From contig CAAFWX010000154.1 in the NCBI GenBank assembly GCA_900766795.1, forward strand, positions 1-10,262: a stretch of DNA of 10,262 bases, in the 5' to 3' direction. Below, in pieces: positions 1-5,444 of this stretch. Made by a program: the position numbers and the translations under genes. Source of the DNA: Oscillospiraceae bacterium (lineage in GTDB: Bacteria; Bacillota_A; Clostridia; Oscillospirales; Ruminococcaceae). The notes below the pieces were generated by a model. The model saw nothing but the letters and a program-made list of their open reading frames with translations, was not told the origin of the DNA and made no database searches. Positions within the stretch are counted from its first letter, which is position 1, and each line of letters begins with the position of its first letter.

Positions 1-32
1 ACTTACTGTCATTCCTCTGTGGGATAGTACTC

Positions 33-260
33 ATGGCTATCGCAAACGCGCTTTCGCTGGGGCTTCTGCCCTGCCGGGCAGTGGCAGTTATATTCTTCGT
101 GGTCGCTTTGGTGGCGATCGCGGTGGGGGCGTTCCTGCTGGGGCGCAGGAGCTGCCGGAACTCGGTACAACGCCGCTCGTATACCGAGGGTATCCGTAAG
201 GGAATTACGATCGGACGGGCGGAACGGCAGTCTGAAGTGCAGAGGTTTCTGGAGAACTAA
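33..260 (+). CDS. Small membrane protein, possibly 5'-truncated by the window edge
   Basis: I do not recognise this gene. From ATG 33 it encodes 75 residues. A hydrophobic stretch at about residues 16-37 (AVAVIFFVVALVAIAVGAFL) is long enough to span a membrane, and it is followed by a basic tail (GRRSCRNSVQRRS). That charge pattern fits an inner-membrane protein with its C-terminus in the cytoplasm. The frame stays open upstream to base 3 and those codons are also hydrophobic (LLSFLCGIV). ATG 33 has only a weak GGGAT-like ribosome site, unlike the strong sites elsewhere here, so the real start may lie left of the window. It ends only 5 bases before the first conserved G5/C5 hairpin. The complementary-strand frame over it looks like a shadow. 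Confidence 0.55.
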   Translation: MAIANALSLGLLPCRAVAVIFFVVALVAIAVGAFLLGRRSCRNSVQRRSYTEGIRKGITIGRAERQSEVQRFLEN

Positions 261-264
261 TATT

Positions 265-282
265 CGGGGGCTTAGTCCCCCG
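265..282 (+). repeat. Conserved CGGGGG/CCCCCG hairpin after a stop codon, copy 1
   Basis: CGGGGG (265-270) pairs with CCCCCG (277-282) around the 6-base loop CTTAGT. It starts 4-5 bases after the stop codon at 258-260. The same hairpin, with one loop base changed, recurs at 1407-1424, again right after a stop codon and upstream of a twister ribozyme. No U-run follows, so it is not a usual terminator. After ribozyme cleavage it would sit towards the 3' end of the upstream message and could slow 3' exonucleases (inference). Confidence 0.75.
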
Positions 283-347
283 ACAGCAGGACGCTGTGAA
301 GTCAAAGCCAAAAGCGCGGCATGGACGCCGCGCAACCGTGCTTTGAC
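283..347 (+). other. Two further hairpins between the G5/C5 hairpin and twister copy 1
   Basis: ACAGC (283-287) pairs with GCTGT (293-297). GTCAAAGC (301-308) pairs with GCTTTGAC (340-347), enclosing an inner stem of GCGCGGC (314-320) with GCCGCGC (327-333). All are perfect Watson-Crick stems. They are absent from the second cassette, whose G5/C5 hairpin abuts the ribozyme directly. Their role is unknown; they may add structure to the 3' end left by cleavage. The stretch has no convincing coding capacity. Confidence 0.6.
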
Positions 348-349
348 AG

Positions 350-408
350 CCTTAATGCGGCTTCCGGTTACGGAAACGGTTGCAAGCCCGTAAGAACGCA
401 GAGCAAGG
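350..408 (+). ncRNA. Twister self-cleaving ribozyme, copy 1 (type P1 with P3)
   Basis: The sequence fits the twister fold. P1 is CCU (350-352) with AGG (406-408). The cleavage dinucleotide U353/A354 lies in the conserved UAA. P2 is TGCG (356-359) with CGCA (397-400). The optional P3 is TTCCG (362-366) with CGGAA (371-375). P4 is ACGG (376-379) with CCGT (388-391), with an 8-base loop TTGCAAGC. Both pseudoknots can form: T1 pairs TGC 381-383 with GCA 403-405, and T2 pairs GC 360-361 with GC 386-387. The conserved GAG follows P2 at 401-403. Predicted cleavage is between 353 and 354, leaving a 2',3'-cyclic phosphate upstream and a 5'-OH RNA downstream that begins 77 bases before the HD gene. The weak point is the very short P1. 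Confidence 0.88.
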
Positions 409-417
409 ACACTTTAC

Positions 418-425
418 AGGGAGGA
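418..425 (+). promoter_or_regulatory. Ribosome binding site that fixes the HD gene start
   Basis: AGGGAGGA lies 5 bases before ATG 431. The same frame could open at TTG 380, but that codon is in the P4 loop of the ribozyme and has no ribosome site. ATG 431 is therefore the supported start. Confidence 0.85.
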
Positions 426-430
426 TATTT

Positions 431-1018
431 ATGGACAAAGAAAAACTGGAACTTATTTCAAAGAATTTTGTGGAAATGCTCCTATTAACGGGAAGACATG
501 GCATAGTAGATCTTACACGCTATATGCAGGAGGAAACCGACTTTTTTACCGCTCCGGCAAGCACTAAGTATCATGGAGCATTTGAGGGCGGTTTGCTTCA
601 ACATAGTATGAATGTGCTGAAATGCCTTGACAATGAAGCGAGAATGGCGGGCTATGATTACGACAGTATCCTTATTGTGGCACTGCTGCACGACCTCTGC
701 AAGGCGAACTGCTACGGCAAGGAAACCAAGAATGTCAAAGAAAACGGCACGTGGGTTCAGAAAGAGGTATATACCTATCAGGACAACCTGCCGCTCGGTC
801 ATGGTGAAAAGTCGCTTTATCTTATAAGTAAGTTCATCAAGCTAACCGATGAGGAGGCTGCGGCGATTCGCTGGCACATGGGCGGTTTCGACAGCGCGTT
901 CCGGGGCGGCGACCGTGGACTGAATATCGCATTTGAGAAGTACCCGCTGGCGGTTCTGCTTCATTTGGCGGATATGAAGGCTACTTATATTGTAGAACGG
1001 GGGGACGGGAATGACTGA
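431..1018 (+). CDS. HD-domain phosphohydrolase
   Basis: The 195-residue protein has the metal-binding pattern of the HD superfamily: H58 (LLQHS), H87-D88 (ALLHDLCK), H124 (GHGEKS), H149 (RWHMG) and D181 (LADMKA). These would bind one or two divalent metals and support phosphomonoesterase or phosphodiesterase activity on a nucleotide or nucleic acid. The substrate cannot be read from the sequence. Stand-alone HD hydrolases of this size are common in early regions of Firmicutes phages and are relatives of the HD domain of YhaM-type exonucleases. No signal peptide or membrane segment is seen, so it should be cytoplasmic. It overlaps the next gene by 8 bases, implying coupled translation. It sits between two twister ribozymes, so its message would have ribozyme-generated ends. 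Confidence 0.85.
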   Translation: MDKEKLELISKNFVEMLLLTGRHGIVDLTRYMQEETDFFTAPASTKYHGAFEGGLLQHSMNVLKCLDNEARMAGYDYDSILIVALLHDLCKANCYGKETKNVKENGTWVQKEVYTYQDNLPLGHGEKSLYLISKFIKLTDEEAAAIRWHMGGFDSAFRGGDRGLNIAFEKYPLAVLLHLADMKATYIVERGDGND

Positions 1019-1403
1019 CGAGCAGTGGAAAGAGCTTGAAAAGAATTTAGTACCGCCTTTTGGTCGTGCCAAGCTGTTAGTTGACGGATATACCGTGGAT
1101 ATAGTGGTCGCTATAACCGAGAAAATGAAGTATGGGTTTACGGTTTATGTTGACGGATTTATCAAAGGTGAATGGTCAATAAATGACTGTGATATCCGCC
1201 GCCGGTTCTATTTTGAATCCAAGAAATCACTTTTGAAGCAGTCCGAGAAAGCCAAGCTGAAGAAACTCAGAAAAGCTGATCGGGAAAGGATAGAACAGAG
1301 AGCGTCATACTCTGTTTTTCTGCCGTACTGGGGCAGCTTTTCCCGGCTGAAAGCTCACCTTATTAAGAATAACCGGTCGATTGAGCTGGTGGAATGTCAT
1401 TGA
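1011..1403 (+). CDS. Phage protein of unknown function
   Basis: I do not recognise a characterised family. The 130-residue protein starts at ATG 1011 behind a G-rich ribosome site and overlaps the HD gene by 8 bases. The N-terminal half looks like a small beta-rich fold (LLVDGYTVDIVVAI, YGFTVYVDGFIKGEW). The middle, at about residues 70-95, is a strongly basic helix (KKSLLKQSEKAKLKKLRKADRERIEQR) that could bind nucleic acid. The C-terminus has an aromatic stretch, FLPYWGSF. Its stop codon lies 4-5 bases before the second conserved hairpin. With the HD gene it forms the bicistronic unit bounded by the two ribozymes, which hints at a shared role, but no function can be assigned. Confidence 0.8.
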   Translation: MTDEQWKELEKNLVPPFGRAKLLVDGYTVDIVVAITEKMKYGFTVYVDGFIKGEWSINDCDIRRRFYFESKKSLLKQSEKAKLKKLRKADRERIEQRASYSVFLPYWGSFSRLKAHLIKNNRSIELVECH

Positions 1404-1406
1404 TTC

Positions 1407-1424
1407 CGGGGGCATAGTCCCCCG
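1407..1424 (+). repeat. Conserved CGGGGG/CCCCCG hairpin after a stop codon, copy 2
   Basis: CGGGGG (1407-1412) pairs with CCCCCG (1419-1424), loop CATAGT. It matches the hairpin at 265-282 except for one loop base and has the same position after a stop codon. Here it ends at 1424 and ribozyme stem P1 begins at 1425, so the helices can stack. After cleavage the upstream RNA would end only four bases past the hairpin. No U-run follows. Confidence 0.78.
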
Positions 1425-1483
1425 CCCTAATGCGGCTTCCGGCAACGGAAACGGTTGCCAGCCCGTGGAAACGCAGAGCAGGG
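1425..1483 (+). ncRNA. Twister self-cleaving ribozyme, copy 2 (type P1 with P3)
   Basis: P1 is CCC (1425-1427) with GGG (1481-1483). The cleavage site U1428/A1429 is in UAA. P2 is TGCG (1431-1434) with CGCA (1472-1475). P3 is TTCCG (1437-1441) with CGGAA (1446-1450), closed by a GCAA tetraloop. P4 is ACGG (1451-1454) with CCGT (1463-1466), loop TTGCCAGC. T1 pairs TGC 1456-1458 with GCA 1478-1480, and T2 pairs GC 1435-1436 with GC 1461-1462. GAG is at 1476-1478. Relative to copy 1, the third P1 pair changes from U-A to C-G, a compensatory change. Other differences fall in loops and linkers, chiefly the P3 loop, one P4-loop base and the P4-P2 linker. Predicted cleavage is between 1428 and 1429. 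Confidence 0.9.
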
Positions 1484-1488
1484 ATCAA

Positions 1489-1514
1489 GTCAGTGCGCTG
1501 CATAAGTCACTGAC
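1489..1514 (+). promoter_or_regulatory. Hairpin between twister copy 2 and the next ribosome site
   Basis: GTCAGTG (1489-1495) pairs perfectly with CACTGAC (1508-1514) around a 12-base loop. It ends 3-4 bases before the ribosome site AAGGAGAG near 1518-1525. On the cleaved RNA it would lie close to the new 5'-OH end, where it could stabilise the message or affect ribosome access (inference). Copy 1 has no equivalent at this place. Confidence 0.55.
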
Positions 1515-1532
1515 AGAAAGGAGAGTGATTGC

Positions 1533-1970
1533 ATGAAATTCAGACTTTATGACTATGAGAACGACCGTTCGGTGGATCTGGAGCTAACCGCCAGCCAGTG
1601 GAAAGAGCTTCAGGCATTCCTCAAAGAGCTGAAGAACCCGCCGCCGCAGGACTACAAATCGGTGCTGGACAGCTACAACCGTATCTGTACCGGGCTTACT
1701 CCGGCAACCAAGCTGACGGACAAGCGCCGCCGGGCGATAGCGCGGGCGCAGAAGGACGGCTACGACTTTGAGCAGATATTCCGGAAAGTCGCTGCCAGCC
1801 CGTTTCTGAACGGCAAGAACAGCCGCAAGTGGCGGGCTAATTTCGACTGGCTTATGCAGCCGTCGAATCTGCTGAAAGTGTCCGAGGGGCAATTCTCGGA
1901 CGGCGCTCCAGTTCATCAGCCCGCTGCTCCCATGACAGGCAATCCGTTTGAAGAGTATGGAAAGGGTTAA
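1533..1970 (+). CDS. Replisome-organizer / DnaD-type C-terminal-like replication protein
   Basis: The 145-residue protein has the pattern of the C-terminal part of Firmicutes phage replisome organizers: an LNSYNxIC-like segment (VLDSYNRICTGLTPATKLTDKRRRAI, about residues 44-70), then FEQIFRKVAASPFLNGKNSRKWRANFDWLMQPSNLLKVSEGQF (about 79-121). That W-x-A-x-F-D-W-L-x-x-P-x-N-x-x-K-V-x-E-G motif is typical. The usual N-terminal winged-helix DNA-binding domain is missing; instead there are about 40 residues with a short LTASQWKELQAFLKEL helix. It may therefore act with the loader encoded just downstream rather than bind the origin alone. Start ATG 1533 is set by AAGGAGAG. It overlaps the next gene by 14 bases. 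Confidence 0.72.
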   Translation: MKFRLYDYENDRSVDLELTASQWKELQAFLKELKNPPPQDYKSVLDSYNRICTGLTPATKLTDKRRRAIARAQKDGYDFEQIFRKVAASPFLNGKNSRKWRANFDWLMQPSNLLKVSEGQFSDGAPVHQPAAPMTGNPFEEYGKG

Positions 1971-2802
1971 TGCAGCGGACTTTGTGAAATCACTAGCAGC
2001 GGTACATACCCAAACAAACCCTCAGCTTGAGGGCGACTATTTCGACGAGGACGGGCTGCTCCGCTGCGGGAAATGCCACCAGCTCAAACGCAGCCGGATT
2101 GAAATCAGCGGCGAGGAGATAATCGTACCGGTATGGTGCGAATGCCGAACTAAAGCCGCCGAAGCCGAGAAAAAGCAGTCTGCCGCCGCTCTTGCCGCTT
2201 CGAGGCAATGGGAGCTGCGTAAGCTGTCACTTATGGACTCGGCGCTGTCCGAGGTTCGGTTCAGCGCCGCCGATGAGCGCGAGAACTCCGCCGGAATAGG
2301 TATGTGCAGAAGATATGCCGACCTGTTCCCGCAGATGCGCCGGGAAAACCGTGGTCTGCTGCTGTTCGGCAGCGTGGGGACGGGCAAGACATTCACCGCC
2401 GCCTGTATCGCCAATGCTCTGCTGGAGCAGGGTATTCCGGTGGTGATGACCTCGCTGGTGAAGCTGATCGACGGCGGATCTGACGAGCTTTGCAGCCGAA
2501 TGTCCGCTATCGACCTGCTTATCCTCGACGACCTCGGCGCGGAACGCTCCACCGATTACGCCCTTGAAAAGGTGTATAACGTGGTTGACAGCCGCTATCG
2601 GTCGGGACTTCCGGTAATCTACACCACAAATCTAACGCTGGAGGAGCTCAAACACCCTAACGACATTCGCTTGGCAAGGATATATGACCGGGTGCTGGAA
2701 CGGTGCTTTCCGGTGGAGTTCCGGGGCAATTCACGCAGGAAGTCCGCCGCCCGGCAGGGGTTCGAGGAAATGCGGGCGCTGCTGGGAGGTGAGCCAAAAT
2801 GA
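1957..2802 (+). CDS. DnaC-type AAA+ helicase loader with N-terminal zinc ribbon
   Basis: The 281-residue protein has an N-terminal zinc site C37-x2-C40 and C61-x-C63, a linker helix, then an AAA+ core. The core contains Walker A GSVGTGKT (138-145), Walker B LLILDD (187-192), a sensor-1 region TTN (223-225) and an arginine-rich RIYDR segment (241-245) as the likely arginine finger. This is the layout of DnaC/DnaI-like helicase loaders and related IstB-like ATPases. It probably loads the host replicative helicase at phage forks. The upstream replisome-organizer-like gene supports this over a MuB-like transposition role. ATG 1957 is chosen over TTG 1948; the ribosome site is weak because the start lies inside the previous gene, suggesting coupling. 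The stop overlaps the next start as ATGA. Confidence 0.85.
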   Translation: MERVNAADFVKSLAAVHTQTNPQLEGDYFDEDGLLRCGKCHQLKRSRIEISGEEIIVPVWCECRTKAAEAEKKQSAAALAASRQWELRKLSLMDSALSEVRFSAADERENSAGIGMCRRYADLFPQMRRENRGLLLFGSVGTGKTFTAACIANALLEQGIPVVMTSLVKLIDGGSDELCSRMSAIDLLILDDLGAERSTDYALEKVYNVVDSRYRSGLPVIYTTNLTLEELKHPNDIRLARIYDRVLERCFPVEFRGNSRRKSAARQGFEEMRALLGGEPK

Positions 2803-3032
2803 AACCTGTCAAGGAAAGTTGCGCATTTTTCGATTCGGACAGCGGTACGTGCATAGCTATTGATGAGCTTATGTGCGATAAGAAAGGTAGGTGCAGCTTT
2901 TTCTGCACTGAAGTTTCGGCGCTGACTTCATATAGGCGCTACTGTGAGATAATGCGCCAGAAGCCGAAAAAGGTGCAGCGGAGGTTTGCAAAGGTCTATT
3001 ACGGCGGTAAAATGCCGTGGAATAAGATTTAA
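2799..3032 (+). CDS. Small cysteine-rich protein, unknown function
   Basis: I do not recognise a named family. It is 77 residues long, starts at ATG 2799 behind GGAGGTGA, and overlaps the loader stop by 4 bases. Cysteines at residues 8, 18, 26, 32 and 36 in the first half suggest a small metal-binding fold. The second half is very basic (RQKPKKVQRRFAKVYYGGK), as in nucleic-acid-binding proteins. Cys-rich small proteins next to DnaC-type loaders are common in clostridial phages. It may be an accessory replication or regulatory factor, but the sequence does not settle this. Confidence 0.75.
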   Translation: MKPVKESCAFFDSDSGTCIAIDELMCDKKGRCSFFCTEVSALTSYRRYCEIMRQKPKKVQRRFAKVYYGGKMPWNKI

Positions 3033-3054
3033 ACATTATTTAAGGAGGATTTTT

Positions 3055-3303
3055 ATGGAGAAGAAATTCAAGAAGATGTCCAGAGCGAGGGGCATAACCA
3101 TTCCGAGGGATATGGCGGCGCACCTCGACCTTACCCCCGGAACTGCGGTTGACCTCACCGCCGCCGGGGACGGCAGCCTTATCATCAGCAAGCACCTTGA
3201 TACCTGTCGGTTCTGCGGCGGCGCGGAGAATGTGAAGAAGTTCCGTGATATAACGATCTGCCAGCTTTGTGCTACCGACTTATACAAGGAGGTATGCGAC
3301 TGA
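3055..3303 (+). CDS. AbrB/SpoVT-like regulator fused to a zinc ribbon
   Basis: The 82-residue protein begins with a swapped-hairpin AbrB-type DNA-binding segment: RARGITIPRDMAAHLDLTPGTAVDLTAAGDGSLIIS, about residues 10-45, with the usual G-I-T-I-P core. A short C-terminal zinc knuckle follows, with C51-x2-C54 and C69-x2-C72. AbrB-type proteins dimerise and bind DNA as transition-state regulators or antitoxins. No toxin partner is adjacent, so a phage transcription role is more likely. ATG 3055 is fixed by AAGGAGGA at about 3041-3048. The frame is open further upstream, but those codons overlap the previous gene and have no ribosome site. Its stop overlaps the next start as TGATG. A TTTAAAC sequence lies at 3028-3034, before its ribosome site. 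Confidence 0.82.
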   Translation: MEKKFKKMSRARGITIPRDMAAHLDLTPGTAVDLTAAGDGSLIISKHLDTCRFCGGAENVKKFRDITICQLCATDLYKEVCD

Positions 3304-3944
3304 TGAACGAGGATATTGTTGCTAAGGTTAAGGAACTCAGCGAGGTAAAGGCTGAAATCGAGAAACTGAACGAGCGCAAAAAGGCGCTGGAAGCGTTCTT
3401 TTTAGAGCGCGGCGGCGTTGATGTGACCGATACCAAGTACAAATCCGCTACATACTCCGACCCCGACAGTCAGGCGGCGGTGACTTACACAGAAGCGGAA
3501 AGTCTGACGATAAATTCCCCGAATTACCTCAAAACGGCTCTGGGAGCTGTTTTCCCGGACGTGTTTGATGAGGTGGTAGAAACCAAGGTCAAACCCAAGA
3601 ACAAGGACATAGAGCGTATGCTTATTGGAATGTTCACAGGGAATTTCACGAAAGCCACCCCGGCTGAGGTCATTGAGCAGCTCCCCTGCGACAGCAAGGC
3701 AAAGGCGGCGCTGGCGAAAAAGCTCAAGGGCGCTAAGTTTGAGACCGACCGCGACAACCTCATGAAGCTCGGTGGTTTCTCCCGGCAGGACGCAAGCGAC
3801 TACGCCTATCTTTACGCCGAGGCGGTGGTATGGCAGACGTTCCGGCGCATATCCGAGATGTCCGGCGGGAATGACGCGGCGCTGCTCCGCTGTATTAACC
3901 TCGGAATTGCGGTGGACAGCTCCACCAAGCTGACGGTGACATGA
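3303..3944 (+). CDS. Phage protein of unknown function with N-terminal coiled coil
   Basis: I do not recognise the family. From ATG 3303 it is 213 residues long, with AAGGAGG at 3286-3292 giving 10-base spacing. An in-frame ATG at 3294 is only one base from the ribosome site and is not favoured. Residues 1-35 form a charged helix with heptad character (VKELSEVKAEIEKLNERKKALEAFF). The middle mixes beta-prone and helical segments. A lysine-rich helix (DSKAKAALAKKLKGAKF) lies near residue 130, and a helical region with several aromatics (YAYLYAEAVVWQTFRRISEM) follows. The start resembles Gp157-like or Mu-type early helical proteins only in style. It overlaps the GemA-like gene as ATGA. A structural or DNA-associated early protein is possible, but no role is assigned. 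Confidence 0.8.
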   Translation: MNEDIVAKVKELSEVKAEIEKLNERKKALEAFFLERGGVDVTDTKYKSATYSDPDSQAAVTYTEAESLTINSPNYLKTALGAVFPDVFDEVVETKVKPKNKDIERMLIGMFTGNFTKATPAEVIEQLPCDSKAKAALAKKLKGAKFETDRDNLMKLGGFSRQDASDYAYLYAEAVVWQTFRRISEMSGGNDAALLRCINLGIAVDSSTKLTVT

Positions 3945-4441
3945 TGGCTGCTAAGGAGCAGATAAAGCGGATATACGCGCTGGGAGCTGTGGCGGGGCTT
4001 TTGGACAGAAGTCTGGGAACGGAGGATAATCTTCATCTCTGGATAAGGCAGTTTTCGCTGAAGGAGCATATTTCGGAGCTGACGGATAAGCAGGCTGCAT
4101 TCATTGTAGAACGGCTTCAGGATTACATAAAGCACGCTGTCCCGGAGGTCGTTCCGGAGAAGATAACCGAGGAACAGAAGAAATTCTGTTTCCGGCTGAT
4201 GTACCGCATTGCAGAGATTTCCCCGTCCGAGGCAGATGTACGGGAACGGCTGCGGGGCGTGGTCGCGAAAGAGCTTCACCGGGATATCCCGCCCGATAGA
4301 GATATCTTTTATAATGTGTCCCGGCAGGAGGGTTCGGCGATAATCGAGCTGTTGAAGCGCATTCTCCGCTCGGAAGAAGCCAAGCTGAAAAGAGGTGATA
4401 AGCATGGGACTGGCACAGCTGATAAAAAAGAGCCACCTTAA
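3941..4441 (+). CDS. GemA/gp16-like phage protein (DUF1018 family)
   Basis: The 166-residue protein matches the GemA/gp16 pattern of Mu-like phages. It has an N-terminal IKRIYALGAVAGLLDRSL segment, a central helix pair with LWIRQFSLKEHISELTDKQAAFIVERLQDYI (LT-x-x-x-A at about 45-60), and a second block ITEEQKKFCFRLMYRIAE near residues 75-95. In Mu, GemA is an early protein that affects host gene expression and DNA topology; its biochemical role is poorly defined. Two adjacent ATGs, 3941 and 3944, could serve as start; the first overlaps the previous stop as ATGA. Its 3' end overlaps the Mor-like gene by 38 bases, which is also the Mu-like order (gemA then mor). Confidence 0.78.
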   Translation: MMAAKEQIKRIYALGAVAGLLDRSLGTEDNLHLWIRQFSLKEHISELTDKQAAFIVERLQDYIKHAVPEVVPEKITEEQKKFCFRLMYRIAEISPSEADVRERLRGVVAKELHRDIPPDRDIFYNVSRQEGSAIIELLKRILRSEEAKLKRGDKHGTGTADKKEPP

Positions 4442-4667
4442 TCCCGACCAGCAGGAGGTGGCGGACATCATCGGGCTGGACAACTACCAGGCGCTGGTGG
4501 ACACGTTCGGCGGTTCGCCAATATGGATACCTAAAGCCCGGTCACTTGTGTCCTCGCCGGAGATTTCTGAGCATATTCGCAGTCGGCGGCAGCAGGGTGA
4601 TACTCCGGAACAGATAGCAAGAGAACTGGAGATTCCTGTATCGGAAGTCCGGCGGTTAAGTAAATAA
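4404..4667 (+). CDS. Mor-like transcription activator (Mor/C family)
   Basis: The 87-residue protein has the two landmarks of Mor/C activators: the GGSPIWIPK strand-turn (36-44) that forms the dimer core, and a C-terminal helix-turn-helix (TPEQIARELEIPVSEVRRL, 67-85). Mor activates the Mu middle promoter and C the late promoters by binding between -35 and -10 and contacting RNA polymerase. ATG 4404 follows AGAGGTG; an in-frame GTG at 4395 lies inside that ribosome site and is rejected. It is shorter than Mu Mor (about 129 residues), mainly at the N-terminus. As the last gene before the terminator at 4674-4702 and the promoter at 4728-4756, it is well placed to switch on the next operon. Confidence 0.8.
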   Translation: MGLAQLIKKSHLNPDQQEVADIIGLDNYQALVDTFGGSPIWIPKARSLVSSPEISEHIRSRRQQGDTPEQIARELEIPVSEVRRLSK

Positions 4668-4673
4668 TCTCAT

Positions 4674-4702
4674 GGCGCACCGCTCTGGTGCGCCGCTTTT
4701 TT
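4674..4702 (+). terminator. Intrinsic terminator after the Mor-like gene
   Basis: GGCGCACC (4674-4681) pairs perfectly with GGTGCGCC (4687-4694), loop GCTCT. Two bases later comes a run of six T (4697-4702). It begins about 7 bases after the stop codon and closes the early/middle operon. Confidence 0.92.
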
Positions 4703-4727
4703 GTCGTTTTGCATAGTGGTTTCACAT

Positions 4728-4756
4728 TTTACAAAAACACATTTCAATAGTATAAT
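4728..4756 (+). promoter_or_regulatory. Near-consensus sigma70/SigA promoter
   Basis: TTTACA (4728-4733, 5 of 6 consensus bases) and TATAAT (4751-4756, 6 of 6) are separated by exactly 17 bases. Transcription should start near 4763, about 40 bases before the next gene. It lies directly after the terminator in an AT-rich gap. Mu Mor-dependent promoters usually lack a good -35, so a strong -35 here suggests either constitutive activity or control by repression (inference). Confidence 0.85.
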
Positions 4757-4805
4757 ATTCCTGCAAATACACTTAATCTAACATCAAATGAAAGGCGGTG
4801 ACTTT

Positions 4806-5114
4806 GTGGATTTCGACATGATTTATAACCTTATACTTACTGCCGGAATAGGCATAATCTCATTCTTCCTGAAACGCAGCTTTGACAAGCTGGACAGCCG
4901 TGCGAGCAAGTCCGAGGTTGATGAGCTGAAAGAGAAAATCGAACACGCCGATGATAAATACGCCAGCAAAGCGGAGCTGCGGGAACTGAAAAAGTCGATT
5001 GAGAAGATCGAAAGCACCATAGATTTCCTAAAGGAAAACACGGTGCGCAGCAACGACTTTGTTCGCCTGATGACCCGGCTTGAATCGAAGATAGATGATC
5101 TGAAAAGGGAGTGA
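4806..5114 (+). CDS. Mu gp25-like small coiled-coil membrane protein (DUF2730-like)
   Basis: From GTG 4806 the protein is 102 residues long. AAAGGCGGTG at 4791-4800 is the ribosome site; ATG 4788 is in frame but precedes it, so GTG 4806 is preferred. Residues 4-20 (MIYNLILTAGIGIISFF) form one membrane anchor. The rest is a long charged helix with heptad repeats (LDSRASKSEVDELKEKIEHADDKY and onward) predicted to be coiled coil. Size, architecture and position before a VpaChn25-like and a gp27-like gene match the gp25/DUF2730 slot of Mu-like phages, whose function is not established. Short anchored coiled coils of the XhlA type look similar, so the family call is moderate. It overlaps the next ribosome site. 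Confidence 0.65.
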   Translation: MDFDMIYNLILTAGIGIISFFLKRSFDKLDSRASKSEVDELKEKIEHADDKYASKAELRELKKSIEKIESTIDFLKENTVRSNDFVRLMTRLESKIDDLKRE

Positions 5115-5119
5115 TACAA

Positions 5120-5440
5120 ATGGATATGGAACGAGTCAGACGAGAGAAATTTCTGGACAATAACGCCCGCGTCCTGCGGACTATAAATACATTGAGAATA
5201 CAGTACGTCAAGATCCGTGAGCTGGAATACGGTCTAGGGGCGGAGATCACCCCGTCGGAGATAGCCGATTGTGTGAACTACCTGAACGAGGGCGGCTACA
5301 TTAAGCTCCGTGACGTGGAATTCAAAAAAGAGGTCGCCGACCTTGCCGACGCGGAACTTCATCTTCTTGAAGCGAAGCTCACCGCAAAGGGCATAGCGTT
5401 TCTCAACGGCAAAGTATCCGACCCGTGTATAAGGCGGTGA
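5120..5440 (+). CDS. Small winged-helix-like phage protein (VpaChn25_0724-like)
   Basis: The 106-residue protein starts at ATG 5120 behind AAGGGAGTG (5105-5113); an in-frame GTG at 5111 lies inside that site. The sequence reads as a winged helix: helices around NARVLRTINTLR, a recognition-type helix in ITPSEIADCVNYLNEGGY, and a wing KLRDVEFKKEV, followed by LLEAKLTAKGIAFLNG. The ending T-x-K-G-x-x-x-L is common in small phage wHTH proteins of the VpaChn25_0724 type found between gp25-like and gp27-like genes of Mu-like phages. It may bind DNA in packaging or late gene control; this is unproven. It ends 4 bases before the next ATG. Confidence 0.65.
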   Translation: MDMERVRREKFLDNNARVLRTINTLRIQYVKIRELEYGLGAEITPSEIADCVNYLNEGGYIKLRDVEFKKEVADLADAELHLLEAKLTAKGIAFLNGKVSDPCIRR

Positions 5441-5444
5441 GCCT

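Noticed and set aside
265..282. G5/C5 hairpins (also 1407-1424) as intrinsic terminators
   Set aside because: No T-run follows either one, and each is followed at once by a conserved ribozyme that must be transcribed.
9..335. Minus-strand frame of 108 codons at the left edge
   Set aside because: It overlaps the membrane-protein gene and the structured intergenic region, has no recognisable domain or ribosome site, and all neighbours are on the + strand.
397..408. GACGCAGAGC-like similarity to a c-di-GMP-I riboswitch at the end of the repeated element
   Set aside because: The order of stems is wrong and the tetraloop receptor helix is missing; the twister fold explains every conserved base.
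380..430. Upstream TTG start extending the HD protein by 17 residues
   Set aside because: It lies in the P4 loop of the twister ribozyme, lacks a ribosome site, and ATG 431 has a strong one.
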